Source: Stramonita haemastoma | Lineage: Eukaryota > Mollusca > Gastropoda > Neogastropoda > Muricidae | Reading direction: 5' to 3' | Length of the DNA: 55,000 bases | Assembly: GCA_030674155.1 (NCBI GenBank) | Contig: CM060342.1 | Coordinates: 26,162,766 to 26,217,765, forward strand | In this document: piece after piece, positions 11,670 through 23,222 of the stretch | How the letters are laid out: each line of letters begins with the position of its first letter | How positions within the stretch are numbered: position 1 is the stretch's first letter | Program-made: the position numbers and the translations under genes | The notes under the pieces: model-generated | Databases searched by the model: none | Seen by the model: only the letters and a program-made list of their open reading frames with translations | Told to the model about the DNA's origin: nothing

Positions 11670-11705
11670 TCACAGATCTCCTTCCTGTCTTTCTTTGACA
11701 GCCTC
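11670..11705 (-). CDS. POLR2J: POLR2J exon 4 (last coding exon)
   Basis: Eleven residues, [11 protein letters not shown], then TGA. The acceptor is TTTTCCAG at 11706-11713. It corresponds to the human C-terminus after LLEERFR. The exon is too short to be found by ORF length. Confidence 0.95.
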   Translation of the reverse strand, partial: EAVKERQEGDL

Positions 11706-12508
11706 CTGGAAAAGAAATGCAAGAAAAAGTGAATCATTAACTACACTTTAAAGTTATAACAGACTGATTCAGTTAAAAAAAACAAAACAAACAAAAAAAC
11801 AAACAAAAAACCCCACCAGAATAACCCCCCCCCCCCCCCCCAAAACTTTCAAGCTTCATCACACTTTTGCTATTTACCCAATTACTTTTATGTCGTGTAT
11901 CTGTCAAATCCATGTCAGGTATTTGCTTAACACTACAATATTAGACTAAATGGCATGTTCAACCAAAAAAATACACCCAGTCTGACTTGCTACCCTTGTG
12001 CATTCAAACTTGAAAATAATTTTGTCGATTTTTGGCGATGTTGTTCCACGGATTCACCAATGGTGAGATTTTGCTATGCAAATGTTTTTGCCCAACTTTG
12101 GAATTTTTAGCATTTTTTTTTTTTTTTTTTTTTACAGCAGGGATACTGTTTAATTATAAATAAAGGGCCCCCAACATTCCCACAGGGGATGTAACTTTCC
12201 CCCCCAATCTTTTTTTTTAAATAGGAAAATCTTTTACTTAAAGCTACAGATTTTTTTGGGTTTTTTTTTATATATTTTTTTTTATACTTTACTTAGAGCT
12301 ACAGTTAACCTGTACAAAATCCTCGACTTTTAAATTCAATAATTCAAATAAACTTATCCAAAATAACCACCACCGCCCTCGCCCCCCTCCCCCCCCCCCC
12401 CCCCCCCCCCAATGAAAATAATAACTGAAACAAATACTCAAAACAATTTTATGCATAATCCATCCTATTTGATTTTGGCGTCAAGGTTAAAACCTGCTGT
12501 TTACCTTT

Positions 12509-12557
<49 letters not shown>

Positions 12558-13019
12558 AGCGCGTATGTGCAGGGGTGCATACAAGTATACTTGCTACAAA
12601 AGTTACATGTGTACATTTCATGTGTGTGTGTATGTGACAATAAAGGTGCTTTGATTTGTTTTTTGCAAGATACAGCGCTATATATAAATTATTCCATTTA
12701 TTATTATTATCATTATTATTTACCTTGAAGCGTTCCTCCAGCAGGGACACTTCACTCAACAGATCGGTGATGGCGTTGGTCATGGCTTCTGAAGGGGTAT
12801 AGTCAGAGGTGGTCTGAATCCTCACCACAAACTTGTGCTCCAGAGGATGGGGATTTTTGTAGCCCGCAAACAGCACCTGGGGGTCCTTCAGGAGTTGGCT
12901 GTGTGTGTGGAAAATCCCCAAAATTTATTAATTTATGTTAGCAGCAGGAAGTTTGGTTAAGTTTATAGGATAATTCAATTTTTTTTTTTAATGAGTATGG
13001 GCAACATTGTTTTACAACC

Positions 13020-13104
<85 letters not shown>

Positions 13105-13118
13105 TGTGTGTAAGTAAG

Positions 13119-13178
<60 letters not shown>

Positions 13179-13223
13179 TGTAAGTGTGTGTGTGTGTGTA
13201 CATTGTGTGTGTGTGTGTGTGTG

Positions 13224-13294
<71 letters not shown>

Positions 13295-14304
13295 ATGTGT
13301 GTGTGTGTGTGGGTGGGGGGGGGGGTGGGTGGTGTGCATGTGCATACGTGCATGGTGTACATGCAGGGTGCATACAAGTATACTTACAACAAAAATTACA
13401 TGTGTACAATCATGTGTGTGTGTATGCGAGTATAAAAGTGCATGCCCATTAGCATCAATGTCACAGATGTGTCCCTGGGATTCATCTAAAAGTTCCTTGG
13501 TACTCTTCTAACCCTCCCCCCCCCCCCCAAAAAAAAAAAAAACAACAGAAAAAAAACTGCTGTCCTGACAGGTGAATGCCAGTTTGCACATGTATACGGA
13601 CATTCATAAAGAGAAGGACAAAACAATTTAAAAAACTCACGTGGTGATCATATTTCCCAAGGTGTGGTCTTCTTTGTTGACAGTGAAGATGGCTGCATTG
13701 GTCACCTTGGTTTCTTTCTCAAAGGTGATTCTGCAACAGGAATTCCATTAGTCATCAATTGATAAACTTTCATAGCCACCTGATCTTATAAAATATATAA
13801 CAACATTTGAACCCAGTTACTAGCATTAGTTTCTGTATGTTTCAGTCAAATTTAGTCAAAATTATATAATATATGCCTCAGTCAAATTTTCCAACTCCAA
13901 GCATTTAAAAATCCTAATGCTCTGATTTTGAAAGAAATGTTTGGACGGACGCAACAGATAAGTCGTTAATAAGACTGTTACACTTAAATCCTGTGAGTCA
14001 TGAAGTCGTGGGTTCGAATCTTGGCAGCGTCTGGTGAATAAAGGGTGGGGATTTTTATGATTGATTTCCCAGGTCAGCTTCAAGTGCAGACCTGCCCGTG
14101 GGTTAATTGCCTTCCTGTATCTGTATACATGCAGAAGATGAAGCATGCACATGTATTCAAGATCCCTTAATTCAAGTCAGCGTTCAATAGGTTACAGAAA
14201 CACAAACACACCCAGCATACACCCTGAAGCCAAAATGTGGCTACAAAATGGTCGCATACAAAAAACCCTCACTATTGGTAAACCTTGCAGCTCTAGCAGA
14301 GGAA

Positions 14305-14338
<34 letters not shown>

Positions 14339-16425
14339 AACTGAGGAACTCAGTACTATATTCAGTCTCATCTAGAGAACTAAGTAATCTTGACAGTTTC
14401 AATGTTTTCCATCCTCAAAAACTGAACTTACAAGTTAGAAGTTACGTGTGAGCAACATACATTCACACTATAAATAATTATGGGTGACAGCAAAAAACAG
14501 GAATAGGGATGATCATTCTCATTGGCATTGTTGGGCATGCTATCCTTTCACTCAGAAAGTTGTTTGAGAAGAGACACTCAACTCTCAAGTGACATTGTGT
14601 CTAGCACCAAACAAGTAACATTTTTTCTGGTCTCAATGATTGAAATAGCTTACATCCTCCGGCCGACCATTTCTTTTTTTTAATCAATGCTCATCATGTA
14701 GTCCATGTTGGACACACAAACTTGTGTCCCTCACAAAGTATGTGACCTTCAGTTTCACAGCATACATCTTTCAAATGCCTCATGTAGCATTTTGTCCTTT
14801 TCCCACTGACAGGGCTAAACACACTCACACTCAGGTTAACTCTTTTGCCACAATAGGCAACTTTAGTCAACGCTATGGGCTATGGGCTATGGTTCACTGC
14901 CATGTAGGCTATTTTTGTCAACTGTGAGGGTCAAGTTAAAAAAGCTTAAAACTAAAAGAACAGTTTCTCAGATTTTTTTTACAGGCAAGGTTTCACAAGA
15001 TAGACTGTAATACACACATTGTCCATCACCCCTGACTCAGTTCTACGTAAAAAAAAACCAACAGTATTATTCTGACACAGACTGAATGCAGAGTCTACTC
15101 TAAATCAGCAACAGTGCTAAAAAAAAAACAAAAAACTTGGCATTAAACAAGAGAGTTCTTCAGTCAGAAACTAGCCAGCAAGTTTTTTTTTAAAAAAAGA
15201 AAAAAAAGAAGCTACATAGGTTGCAAAATGGAAAAGGATCACAAGCCCCCAATCTCAGGGGGGGGGGGGGGGGGGGGGGGGGTGTTTTAAGAAGTTATAC
15301 AATTCAGAATTCGAATATTAAAGAACTTCATTCAAAATTGGACACAGATTTTTCCTAAAAGGGCTAATGTAAAATATCCACATTACGCTTACAGTTTGTC
15401 TGGGAGTTCTATGTATAAAACTCCCGGACAAACTGTAACGTGGATCCCAAAACTGCGAAACAAAGTTTGACCCTTCTTTGTTTCACCCTTCGCTTGATAC
15501 TGACGGCCACAACACAATTTCTTTCTTAGGCTAGTCGCTTTTTTTCTTCTTCTTTTGGTAGGCTAGGGCCTATACTGATGTACTTATGTAGGCGACGCAG
15601 TGAGTTACACTCGGTAACACAATTCAAAGTCAAGTCGAGTCAAACACACTTTTAATCATCCCTGAAGGGCAATTACAATACTGACAGGCATATTGAAACA
15701 AATCATAATCAAACACACGAAATAGCTACATTTCATATTTGTGACGCTCCACCACGAAATGAGTCGCTTAGCACATTACCCAATTTTGCGCTAGGAGCCA
15801 TTAAAGGCAGGTGGGGGTCAAGTTGTCAATTTTGAGATTTTGATTGATTATTAAACTTTATCCGTCTATCTACCTTACAATGAAATATCATGGCATAATT
15901 TTTATTCCTTTTGCTTTTAAATGTGTTTTGAAAATACCCAAGTCCTCATTCTGACAACCTATTACGAAAATAAACTTGCCCGTTTCTCATTTTGTCACAT
16001 CCTGCAGTTTATCATTTCAATTTGTAATAACTTTCCACAGAATTGTCCAATTTTCAATCTGTTTTTTGTATTTGATAGCCACTTTATTGCTCATTGATAA
16101 CATGTCAATAACTAAAAATTGACCTATAGTGCACTCCGACTTATTATGTGGTGGAGCGTCACATTTGTTCAGACATTATATGATAACTTTAAATAAAAAT
16201 GTCACAAACACTCACACTCTACACACGCGCGCTCGCACACAGGCAAACACACACACCAATGCTTAGATACAATGTTCTTAAACAACCATTGACTAGAAAA
16301 GATTCTACTTTATTTCTAGTCACAGTTCCAAAACTTAGAATACAGACCACATGAATTACGCTGGATACATACTTTTTCTCTCCTTCGAAGAGAAGGAACG
16401 TCTCAAAGGTTGGTGGAGCATTCAT
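11670..16425 (-). CDS. POLR2J: RNA polymerase II subunit RPB11, complete four-exon gene
   Basis: RPB11 pairs with RPB3 to form the heterodimer equivalent to bacterial RNA polymerase alpha, which nucleates Pol II assembly in the nucleus. CDS exons are 16425-16373, 13730-13641, 12898-12724 and 11705-11670, totalling 354 bases and 117 residues, exactly the human length. It starts [18 protein letters not shown], contains NKEDHTLGN in exon 2, [19 protein letters not shown] and HPLEHK in exon 3, and ends QEGDL. All junctions are GT-AG and phases agree (2, 2, 0). These regions match the alpha-dimerisation fold of the family throughout. Introns 2 and 3 hold GT/GA arrays, and intron 1 holds a MITE. 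Confidence 0.97.
11706..12723 (-). other. POLR2J: POLR2J intron 3
   Basis: 1,018 bases between donor GTAAAT at 12723 and acceptor CCAG. It contains C tracts (11826-11840 and 12391-12410), T tracts (12113-12134), a short SINE tail fragment (12045-12100) and a GT array with a 100-base flank that is repeated in intron 2. Confidence 0.9.
12508..12650. repeat. (GT)n array plus 100-base flank, copy in POLR2J intron 3
   Basis: About 22 GT units are followed by GGGTGCATACAAGTATACTT and ACATGTGTACA. The same flank follows the GT array in intron 2 at 13365-13440. Confidence 0.85.
12724..12898 (-). CDS. POLR2J: POLR2J exon 3
   Basis: The exon encodes 58 residues after completing a split Thr codon. It includes [20 protein letters not shown] and [19 protein letters not shown], nearly identical to RPB11 of other animals. 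The acceptor follows a CACACACAG tract rather than a normal polypyrimidine tract. Confidence 0.97.
12899..13640 (-). other. POLR2J: POLR2J intron 2
   Basis: 742 bases, of which roughly 300 (13021-13320) are GA and GT repeats. The donor is GTGAGT and the acceptor CACACAG. Confidence 0.93.
13021..13320. repeat. Compound (GA)n-(GT)n microsatellite in POLR2J intron 2
   Basis: (GA)n spans 13021-13102 and imperfect (GT)n spans 13121-13312, broken by short GTACAT and GTAAGT interruptions, then a G run. In the transcript this is (CA)n(CU)n, the kind of sequence bound by hnRNP L and PTB. Confidence 0.97.
13641..13730 (-). CDS. POLR2J: POLR2J exon 2
   Basis: 90 bases encode [20 protein letters not shown] and DHTLGNMIT. 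Acceptor TTGCAG is at 13731-13736 and donor GTGAGT at 13640. It begins by completing a Lys codon and ends with two bases of a Thr codon. Confidence 0.97.
13948..14337 (+). mobile_element. tRNA-derived SINE with type 2 tail and poly(A)
   Basis: A tRNA-like B box GGTTCGAATCT lies at about 14011-14021, followed by a body and by a tail with CACTATTGGTAAACCTTGCA that matches the alternative SINE-A tail. It ends in about 30 A residues (14307-14336). The head differs from SINE-A, so the tail is shared by two SINE heads. Confidence 0.65.
15259..15282. repeat. poly(G) tract
   Basis: More than 20 consecutive G residues in POLR2J intron 1; read as C on the transcript. Confidence 0.95.
15376..15446. repeat. 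Perfect-core inverted repeat (hairpin)
   Basis: Arms TACAGTTTGTCTGGGAGTT and AACTCCCGGACAAACTGTA flank an 11-base loop, and ATCCACATTACG / ACGTGGAT extends the pairing outward. It may be a collapsed MITE. Confidence 0.8.
15741..16162. mobile_element. MITE with GTGACGCTCCACCAC terminal inverted repeats
   Basis: A 422-base element bounded by GTGACGCTCCACCAC (15741-15755) and its exact reverse complement (16148-16162), with weaker similarity continuing inward. It is flanked by ATTT on both sides (15737-15740 and 16163-16166), a possible short target duplication. There is no coding capacity. The superfamily is not assigned. It lies in POLR2J intron 1. Confidence 0.75.
16373..16425 (-). CDS. POLR2J: POLR2J exon 1 (start codon)
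   Basis: The ATG at 16425 gives [17 protein letters not shown] plus two bases, aligned end to end with the human N-terminus [18 protein letters not shown]. The donor is GTATGT. The start was chosen by that match; upstream in-frame residues are unrelated. Confidence 0.97.
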
Positions 16426-16636
16426 GTCTGCGTAAAGACGTCTTGTTCTACAGCAAAACAACACCTGCAATGTGCAGAGATATTAACGGAAATGACGTTG
16501 TAATGCTAGGCCTATGCCTATCTATAGGCCTACTCGCTTCCGTTCATTTGTAATGGCTGCTATCAACAACTGCAAAACAGGACTAAATCTTATCTGGCAT
16601 GCATATAAGTTACAATTTTTTAATTTAATTGAATTT
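16426..16636 (-). promoter_or_regulatory. POLR2J: POLR2J 5' flank
   Basis: This is 5'UTR and presumed promoter. It contains CCGTTCATTTG and ATGGCTGC stretches on the plus strand and no clear TATA box. It is limited upstream by a SINE-A copy at 16637, so the promoter is either compact or overlaps that SINE. Confidence 0.35.
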
Positions 16637-16968
16637 ATTTTATTCTGTTATATCGAGGATAATGGAGTAAGCAATCATGTGCTTTTTTACATCCAGTCCC
16701 CGTGCATATGCAGTTTTTGTAAATCGTGTCATCTGCTCCCACCGGCACACGATGGCCTACTCTTACGAAAAGCGGAACAGGATTTAACGTGTGCGGAAGG
16801 TCTTCTGCGTGCGTTCGCACACGGGGCCTCGATTCATAGTCTCATCCGTAGGACTTTTGGGGCGAGTGGAGTCAGCACTGATGTTAACTCCAGGGGAAAA
16901 ATCCCCTCGAACCCGGTCGTCAAATTGTGAGCGCAATGTTCTGACCACTAGGCTATCCCGTCCCCTGA
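16637..16968 (-). mobile_element. SINE-A copy, near full length
   Basis: Has the LINE-like end at the left, then the body, then tRNA head remnants with CTATCCCGTC at the right end. Part of the B box region is deleted. It sits about 210 bases upstream of the POLR2J start codon. Confidence 0.85.
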
Positions 16969-17559
16969 GAGACAATGAGAGAGTGAGGTAGTTAAGATTT
17001 ACTTTGTCGAAAAAAGTGCCTTTGTTGATGATAGTCGCTGTGAGTTGTGCATTAGCAGGCTGTTCCCAGCACGTCTGACTTATGAATGAAAGAAAATTGT
17101 TATCTTTTAAGGTTTTTTTTCTGGACCCCCCCAAAAAAGAGGCAGGAGAATGGACTAAGAAGGCAGAAAATAGACAAGAAGAAGGTAACAAGAAAAACAG
17201 GAACAATACAGAAAAAAGAGAGGGATAGAAAAGAGAGAATTCCTTGCACGGAATTTCCTGAAGGTGGGGATGCAATTTATACAGACAGGCTCCTGGCATT
17301 CCGGCTGGCCATCACAAAACAAACAAAACAAAACAAAACAAAAAAAAACAAACACCAAACTATTGTCCAGACTGGGTTGCAAGTTGCTTGGCTTCACCCC
17401 AGCTGTTTAATTACAAGTAGGCCTGGGCCCTACAAACGGAAACCAGGTGTGAGGACATATAGGCAAAGATTGTAAGTAACAGGTCTCCATACTAGCCTAT
17501 CGCGAGCGAGAACAATCTTAAATCATTGATACAACACCACCACTTTAGACTGAATTTAT

Positions 17560-17660
17560 TTTTCGTTCCTCGGCTAAAGCTCTGAGGTTTACCAATGATG
17601 GGATTTTGCGTATGCAACCGTTTCTGCCCACAATGAAGGAAGCTGCATTCCGTTTTCGGG
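17560..17660 (-). mobile_element. Solitary type 2 SINE tail
   Basis: GCTCTGAGGTTTACCAATGA and TGCGTATGCAACCGTTTCTG match the 3' tails of the type 2 elements. No SINE head was found next to it. Confidence 0.6.
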
Positions 17661-18726
17661 AAAAAATGAAGTAAACTAAGCCGTTTCATGAAGAAACTTT
17701 CGAGTCCTTCCTACCTGCAAACAATTGTCCAGTCAGTGTTGTTATACATTAACTGAATGCTACTGCTACGAGACTTCCAAAAATGACAGCAATTTACATT
17801 AATTAATTATACTGCTACGAGACTGCCAAAATGGCAATTTTTCAGCAAGCAAGTCCCTCCCCGATATCCCTTTTCGAAAACCTTTAATTTTGTAGCATGA
17901 TATCAGATTCTGCAATGCACGGGCTTTTCAAACCTACACTTGAAGTCATGCATGTTCAAACTTCAGAGGCAGACCAGAATTTCTGATCTTTCCAGTGAAG
18001 TGTGAGGCAGGCCTTGTTAGCTACGTTGCTCTCCTTTCGTGTGCACATCCCGACTGTGTGTGCAGCAGTGTAAGCATATGGGTTTAAGAAAATAAACAAC
18101 AAATCCCACAATTTATGCTAATTCACGTTTCCTGAGTTATGAAAACAGACATACTCCTCCTCCTCACCGCCCCCTTCCCCCACATGCACCATCTGAAGCA
18201 TGACCAATTCACTGGGTTTACTGCAGTTGTTGTTTGTTGTGTGTTCCCCAGCTTAACGCTCTGAGGGGTAATGGGGGGTGCGGGTTACCCAGAATGTGCA
18301 CTCTGACTCACTCACTCATCCTACCTGGGAATCACTGTGAGATTGAAACTGCACACGAATGAATGAGAAGTTCGCGTGTATGAATGTTTTAAAAGTACCT
18401 CGCCATACAGGCAGCCATACTCCGACTTCAGAGGAGGTTTACCACAGTCAAATCAAGACCTGCTGATTTGTTGGTAGATCTGAATGTGGTAACCCCGCAC
18501 AAAAAAGTGGTGTGGCAAAGATGTGTAATGACTTTTTTGTTATGTGTTTTATCATGCAGTGCACAGACACCTTCGCTTTAACCTTCACATAATTATCTCA
18601 TAGTCTAGTACACCGTTGGGGCACCACTGAAGATTTTTGCAACTAACTTCGTCTTTTCTCGCGGTTTTCGCCTTTCTGTAGTATGTCGTTGTAAGTAAGG
18701 TAGGACATATCGTTATAAGAAAGGTA

Positions 18727-18796
<70 letters not shown>

Positions 18797-18832
18797 ATAT
18801 AATATATATATGCACTTTACATATATATAAAG
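18727..18832. repeat. (AT)n microsatellite
   Basis: About 40 AT units and variants, immediately left of a truncated SINE-B. A symmetrical AT array can extrude as a cruciform. Confidence 0.97.
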
Positions 18833-18845
18833 TATTACACATATA

Positions 18846-19035
18846 TAGGCACTTTACGGCTATTTTTCTCACCCCACCCAGGTGTAAAAGGGTACCAACC
18901 TTGTGTTGGGGGTTAACCCTGCGATAGACTGGCGACCTATCCAGGGGGTAGTCTATGACTCTCAGTCGCTTAACGCCACAGAAACCGGGATAAGCACCGG
19001 CCTGATGAGCCTTAGGCTCGGGACAGACTTTAACT
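18846..19035 (+). mobile_element. SINE-B, 5'-truncated
   Basis: It begins in the central domain at GGCACTTTACGGCTATTTTT and runs to the GACAGACTTTAACTAAC end. The tRNA head is missing, and the truncation point abuts the AT array. Confidence 0.88.
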
Positions 19036-19102
19036 AACAAGATACATACGTTACGCAAGAAGGAGAGCTGTCACTTGATGATCACCGTAATGGCACCTTC
19101 TG

Positions 19103-19230
19103 CTGCGTGGGCACCCCTTGCTGCGACACGGGCACCCTCTGCTGCGACACGGGCACCCTCTGCTGCGGCGTGGGCACCCTCTGCTGCGGCGTGGGCACCC
19201 TCTGATGCGGCGTGGGCACCCTATGATGCC
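19103..19230. repeat. 21-bp minisatellite
   Basis: About six copies of a unit like GGGCACCCTCTGCTGCG(G/A)C(G/A). One frame reads as repeating RRGHPLL, but there is no other coding evidence. Confidence 0.85.
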
Positions 19231-19794
19231 GTGGCATGAATCTGTTAGACCCTCAATACTGCAAAACTACACAGGCCGGCACACAGGCCACAGCACTCAA
19301 ACCCTGGTTATTGCTGAAATGAAAGTGGACGACTGCCCGTCCCGTAGCTTATTTCTTCTTCTTCCTGGAGAAAGTCACAGCACGACCACAAAAGTGATGA
19401 TTACTGAGTTTTTTAAAAAATTTTTATTATTATTTTTTTTTAATGAATACTTCAGTCTTAAACTCGGGTGCAGGGAAACGTTTGTGAAAAAAATTCATTA
19501 AATCAAAATCACATTCGGCAAGAGCATGACAGTCAAGTAACTCCGAGATACTCAAGTCTGAAAGTCTGTATGTGGTAAAGCTTGTGATATAGTGAGTGGG
19601 GTTTTTTGCTGATCGTGAGAATTATTCATGGTTTACTGCTGCTGTGAGATCTACTAATCATTTTTCTCCCGGACTAAATCATGATTTTCTGAATAACTAT
19701 TAACATTAAAGCTTAATTGATGATTTAAAAACTGCAGGCGCAGACAGGCATATATCTTCATCACCATTAAAAGGAGGGGTGGAGGGTGGAGGGG

Positions 19795-20100
19795 AGAGCC
19801 CAGTGGTTAGAGCATAGCGTTTGTGATCTGACGGCCCGGGATCAATCCTCTATAGAGGGGCAAACACGACACATGTTTCAGTATTGTTTTTTTGTTTGAA
19901 CATCTTGTGCACACGTTAAAACTGTCCCACTTTTTGGAAGGGGTAGGTCGTTGCAGACCAGAAGGAACAATACGTTTGAACACACACACACACACACACA
20001 CAGAGGACTGGACATCATTCCCGAAGATGGAATGCCGTTACCTTGACAGAGGGCAAACGATTGTTATCTATAGACGTAAAATCTCACCATTGATAACAAC
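19795..20100 (+). mobile_element. SINE-A-related element with type 2 tail
   Basis: The head resembles CCAGTGGTTAGAGCATAGCG with GGGATCAATCC as a decayed B box. The body is shortened (CATCTTGTGCACACGTTAAA) and the tail has AAAATCTCACCATTGATAAC. A CA run interrupts it at 19981-20001. Confidence 0.6.
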
Positions 20101-20104
20101 AAAC

Positions 20105-20132
20105 ATCCAACCGAGAAAACACACACACACAC

Positions 20133-20214
<82 letters not shown>
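20105..20214. repeat. (CA)n microsatellite
   Basis: About 50 CA units with two single-base interruptions, directly after the SINE tail. Confidence 0.97.
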
Positions 20215-20217
<3 letters not shown>

Positions 20218-20599
20218 CAACTCAGCAGTTGATTGAACTGTTAAGATTTGACAATCATATCCCGAGTTTTTGAAAGAGTAGTCGTCAAAAAGATATGGTT
20301 GCATCATAATTGGTGCCAATGTCACACAGCAGCATTTTGAACTGCATTTAAGGTGCAGTACTCGTCAATATTTTCATATAGCCCAATGTATTTCATTCAC
20401 GATGTAGGCTATTCAAACTGTATTCACCCATTTCACTTGCCATATATCACTTTCATGGCCGTAGGCCCATTATTTGATCTGCAGAATGATGTGTATGCGT
20501 GTTCCGTGTGCATGCAAGCGCGTGTACATGTGGCTTGTGAAGGTTATAGAGATATATGTGTGTACATGCACACGTGCGTGTGTGCATGTTTCTTTTTTC

Positions 20600-20830
20600 A
20601 TTTTATTCTTTTATATCGAGGATAATGGGAAAAAGCACTCTTGTGCTTTTTTACATCCAGTCCCCGTGCGTATGCAGTTTTGTACATGTCATCTGTTCCC
20701 ACCAGCACACGGTGGCCTACTCTTACGAAAAGCGGAACAGGATTTAACGTGTGCGCAAGATGTTCTGCGTGCGTTCACACATGGGGCTTCGGTTTACAGT
20801 CTCATCCGAAAGACTTTTGGGGAGATGTTC
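20600..20830 (-). mobile_element. SINE-A copy without tRNA head
   Basis: The LINE-like end and body are intact to the GACTTTTGGGGAGA motif, then homology stops before a GT/GA array. Confidence 0.85.
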
Positions 20831-20867
20831 AACCGCGGTGGTCAAAATGCGTGTGTGTGTTATGTGT

Positions 20868-21015
<148 letters not shown>

Positions 21016-22133
21016 TGTGCCTTCCTACCTGCATGTGCATATTACCTGTCACATGTATGTGGAGGTATCTCTGGATGACCTAGCGGTCCACAGGTAATGT
21101 ATCAATCTCCAAAGCAGGAAATCACTGATTTGATACCTGCTTATACCTTATACATTTGTGTTTGGTACTTACATGGTATTTGATTCATGAAGCATGTGAT
21201 GTTATATGAGTGGCCACCAAACCATTTTTTTCTCTTTGAGAAAGTGAAGATGTTTTGACTTTGATTTTGTTGAAGTAATCTCTGCAATTTTTCTGGTACA
21301 AACTGAATCATTTGCTCTTTAAAAAAAGACTTATTACTATTATCATTTTTTATAGTGTTGTGGATAATTTACAAGAAAGTAACATCATTGATAAGATGTT
21401 TTTTTCCTTCCTGGTTTAATGGGATTTTTAGATAAGCATTCTAGGCACTACACACTTTCATACAAACAAAAGAACTCAAGAGTTATTTACATTGAAAAAT
21501 ACAGTTCTTTATTATATCATACCCTTCGGTTGTTTTTAATACACAGATAATACATACTGGTCAGTTAATGCATAATGTTAATACATACTGGTCAGTTAAT
21601 ACATACTGCTTATATATGAATTAAAAAAAAAGCCCCAAAATAACTTTCCCCCCCCCCCCTCCAAACCCCCCACCCCCACCCCAACCCCACATCAACAAAC
21701 AAAAAATATCTATACAAAACAAGCTATAAACATCATAACAAACTACTATAAAATGATATTGTATCAAAAACAGCAACAACTGTAATACCAGATGTATATT
21801 ATATTCATTCACTGCTATACATTTTGAAATAACATATATATTTTAAAAGAGTGATTGCAAAATAGACACCATTCAAAAAAATCCCACTTTAACATCTTAT
21901 CTGCCAATTCCACCATTCTCTCTTGGAATGTTCAATGAATGATGGATTATCCTAACACCACACATTTCATCATCAGGATAAAAATGAATACATAATGATA
22001 TTATAATACATAACGCTCCATCACCACTATCACTTTTTGCCAAAACATCCTTGGAAATAGAAACCGCCACCAACAAGACAAGTCATGCATGCTTTTTTCT
22101 TTCTTTCTTTCTTCTTTCTTTCTTTCTTTCTTC

Positions 22134-22136
<3 letters not shown>

Positions 22137-22220
<84 letters not shown>
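22137..22220. repeat. (GT)n microsatellite after a TTTC run
   Basis: About 41 GT units preceded by CTTT units from 22094. Confidence 0.97.
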
Positions 22221-22461
22221 CGCGTGCTCACCGCGTGCGTGCGTGTGTGTATGCGTGCACCACCTAATCAGATATCTCCCCCCTCCTGCCCCCTTTGTGG
22301 GGATGTCAAGGGCCTATCAGTATAAATAGCATCATCACCATCTGGAAATTCTGTGCAAGAAATCCCCTCTTTTCTATCCCTCCCTTTGTTTCTGCCTTGT
22401 TCCTTTTCTTCCCGTCACATCCTTAATGTTTATTTTCTGCTTTCTTGCCATTCCCTGCCTT

Positions 22462-22640
22462 TTTCCCCAGAAAGACTTAAGATATAACAGTTCTCTCCCA
22501 AGCCAAAGTCAGATGTACTGGGCTGGACTTACAGGCGCATAACGGTAGTGCAACACATTTTCGCTCAAATGACAGAAAACAATAGTTGCTGTTATAACGT
22601 TTTAATGAAGAAAAAAAAGACGCAGACATCCCTTTCAAGT
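22462..22640 (+). repeat. Dispersed repeat D, copy 2
   Basis: Same order of motifs as 6033-6205, including CAGAAAGACTTAAGATATAA and AATAGTTGCTG. Confidence 0.65.
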
Positions 22641-22667
22641 TCTTTTACATCAATAGTGGAACATCAG

Positions 22668-22722
22668 ACATCCATCTCGTGTGAATGCAGTTTTGTAAAT
22701 CTTGTCATCTGTTCCCAGCACC
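22668..22722 (-). mobile_element. SINE-A fragment
   Basis: Contains GCAGTTTTGTAAATCTTGTC and ATCTGTTCCCA, the central SINE-A motif, without either end. Confidence 0.7.
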
Positions 22723-22924
22723 AAGGCCTGACAAATATTACTTACATGTGAATCCTGGCAAAAAGGCAAAACACACAAACTCACATGCTACTTAGAAAAA
22801 TTCGCTGTGTGCAGTTCAAACATGTCAGTGCTTTATTTTTGGTGGAATCGGGATACAGCATATAATGTGATCACGCAGACCACAATTTAGCAACTCGTGG
22901 ATACAATGCTTGCAAATTGGACCC

Positions 22925-23222
22925 ATTGAGACTTGTTGACTACCCGTTCGAGGGGATTTTTCCCCTGGAGTTAACATCAGTGCTGACTCCACTCTCCCCT
23001 AAAAGTCTTTCGGATGAGACTGTAAACCGAGGCCTTGTGTGCGAACGCATGTAGAACATCTTGCCGACACATTAAATCCTGTTCCGCTTTTCGTAAGAGA
23101 GGCCATTGTGTGCTGGTGGAACAGATGACAATATTTACAAAACTGCATACACACGGCGACTGGATGAAAAAAAGCACATGAGTGCTTATTCTATTATCCT
23201 CGATATAAAAGAATAAATCAAA
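22925..23222 (+). mobile_element. SINE-A copy, plus orientation
   Basis: Starts inside the tRNA head (CCGTTCGAGGGGATTTTTCC) and continues through the whole body to CCTCGATATAAAAGAATAAA and an A tract. Confidence 0.88.

Larger units (their letters stand above)
13731..16372 (-). other. POLR2J: POLR2J intron 1
   Basis: 2.64 kb between donor GTATGT and acceptor TTGCAG. It holds a tRNA-derived SINE (13948-14335), an A tract, a G tract (15259-15282), a strong hairpin (15376-15446) and a MITE (15741-16162). No coding exon was seen inside. Confidence 0.9.

Noticed and set aside
13012..13511. Long open frames of Cys/Val, Thr/His or Leu/Ser repeats (also at 20744-21083, 22001-22329, 40693-41058, 44226-44473, 45130-45551 and 47187-47492)
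   Set aside because: They are translations of GT, CA, GA and CT microsatellites in all frames and both strands. They show no coding constraint.
19103..19230. CRISPR array (short regular repeats)
   Set aside because: The units are head-to-tail without spacers and the genome is animal; this is a minisatellite.
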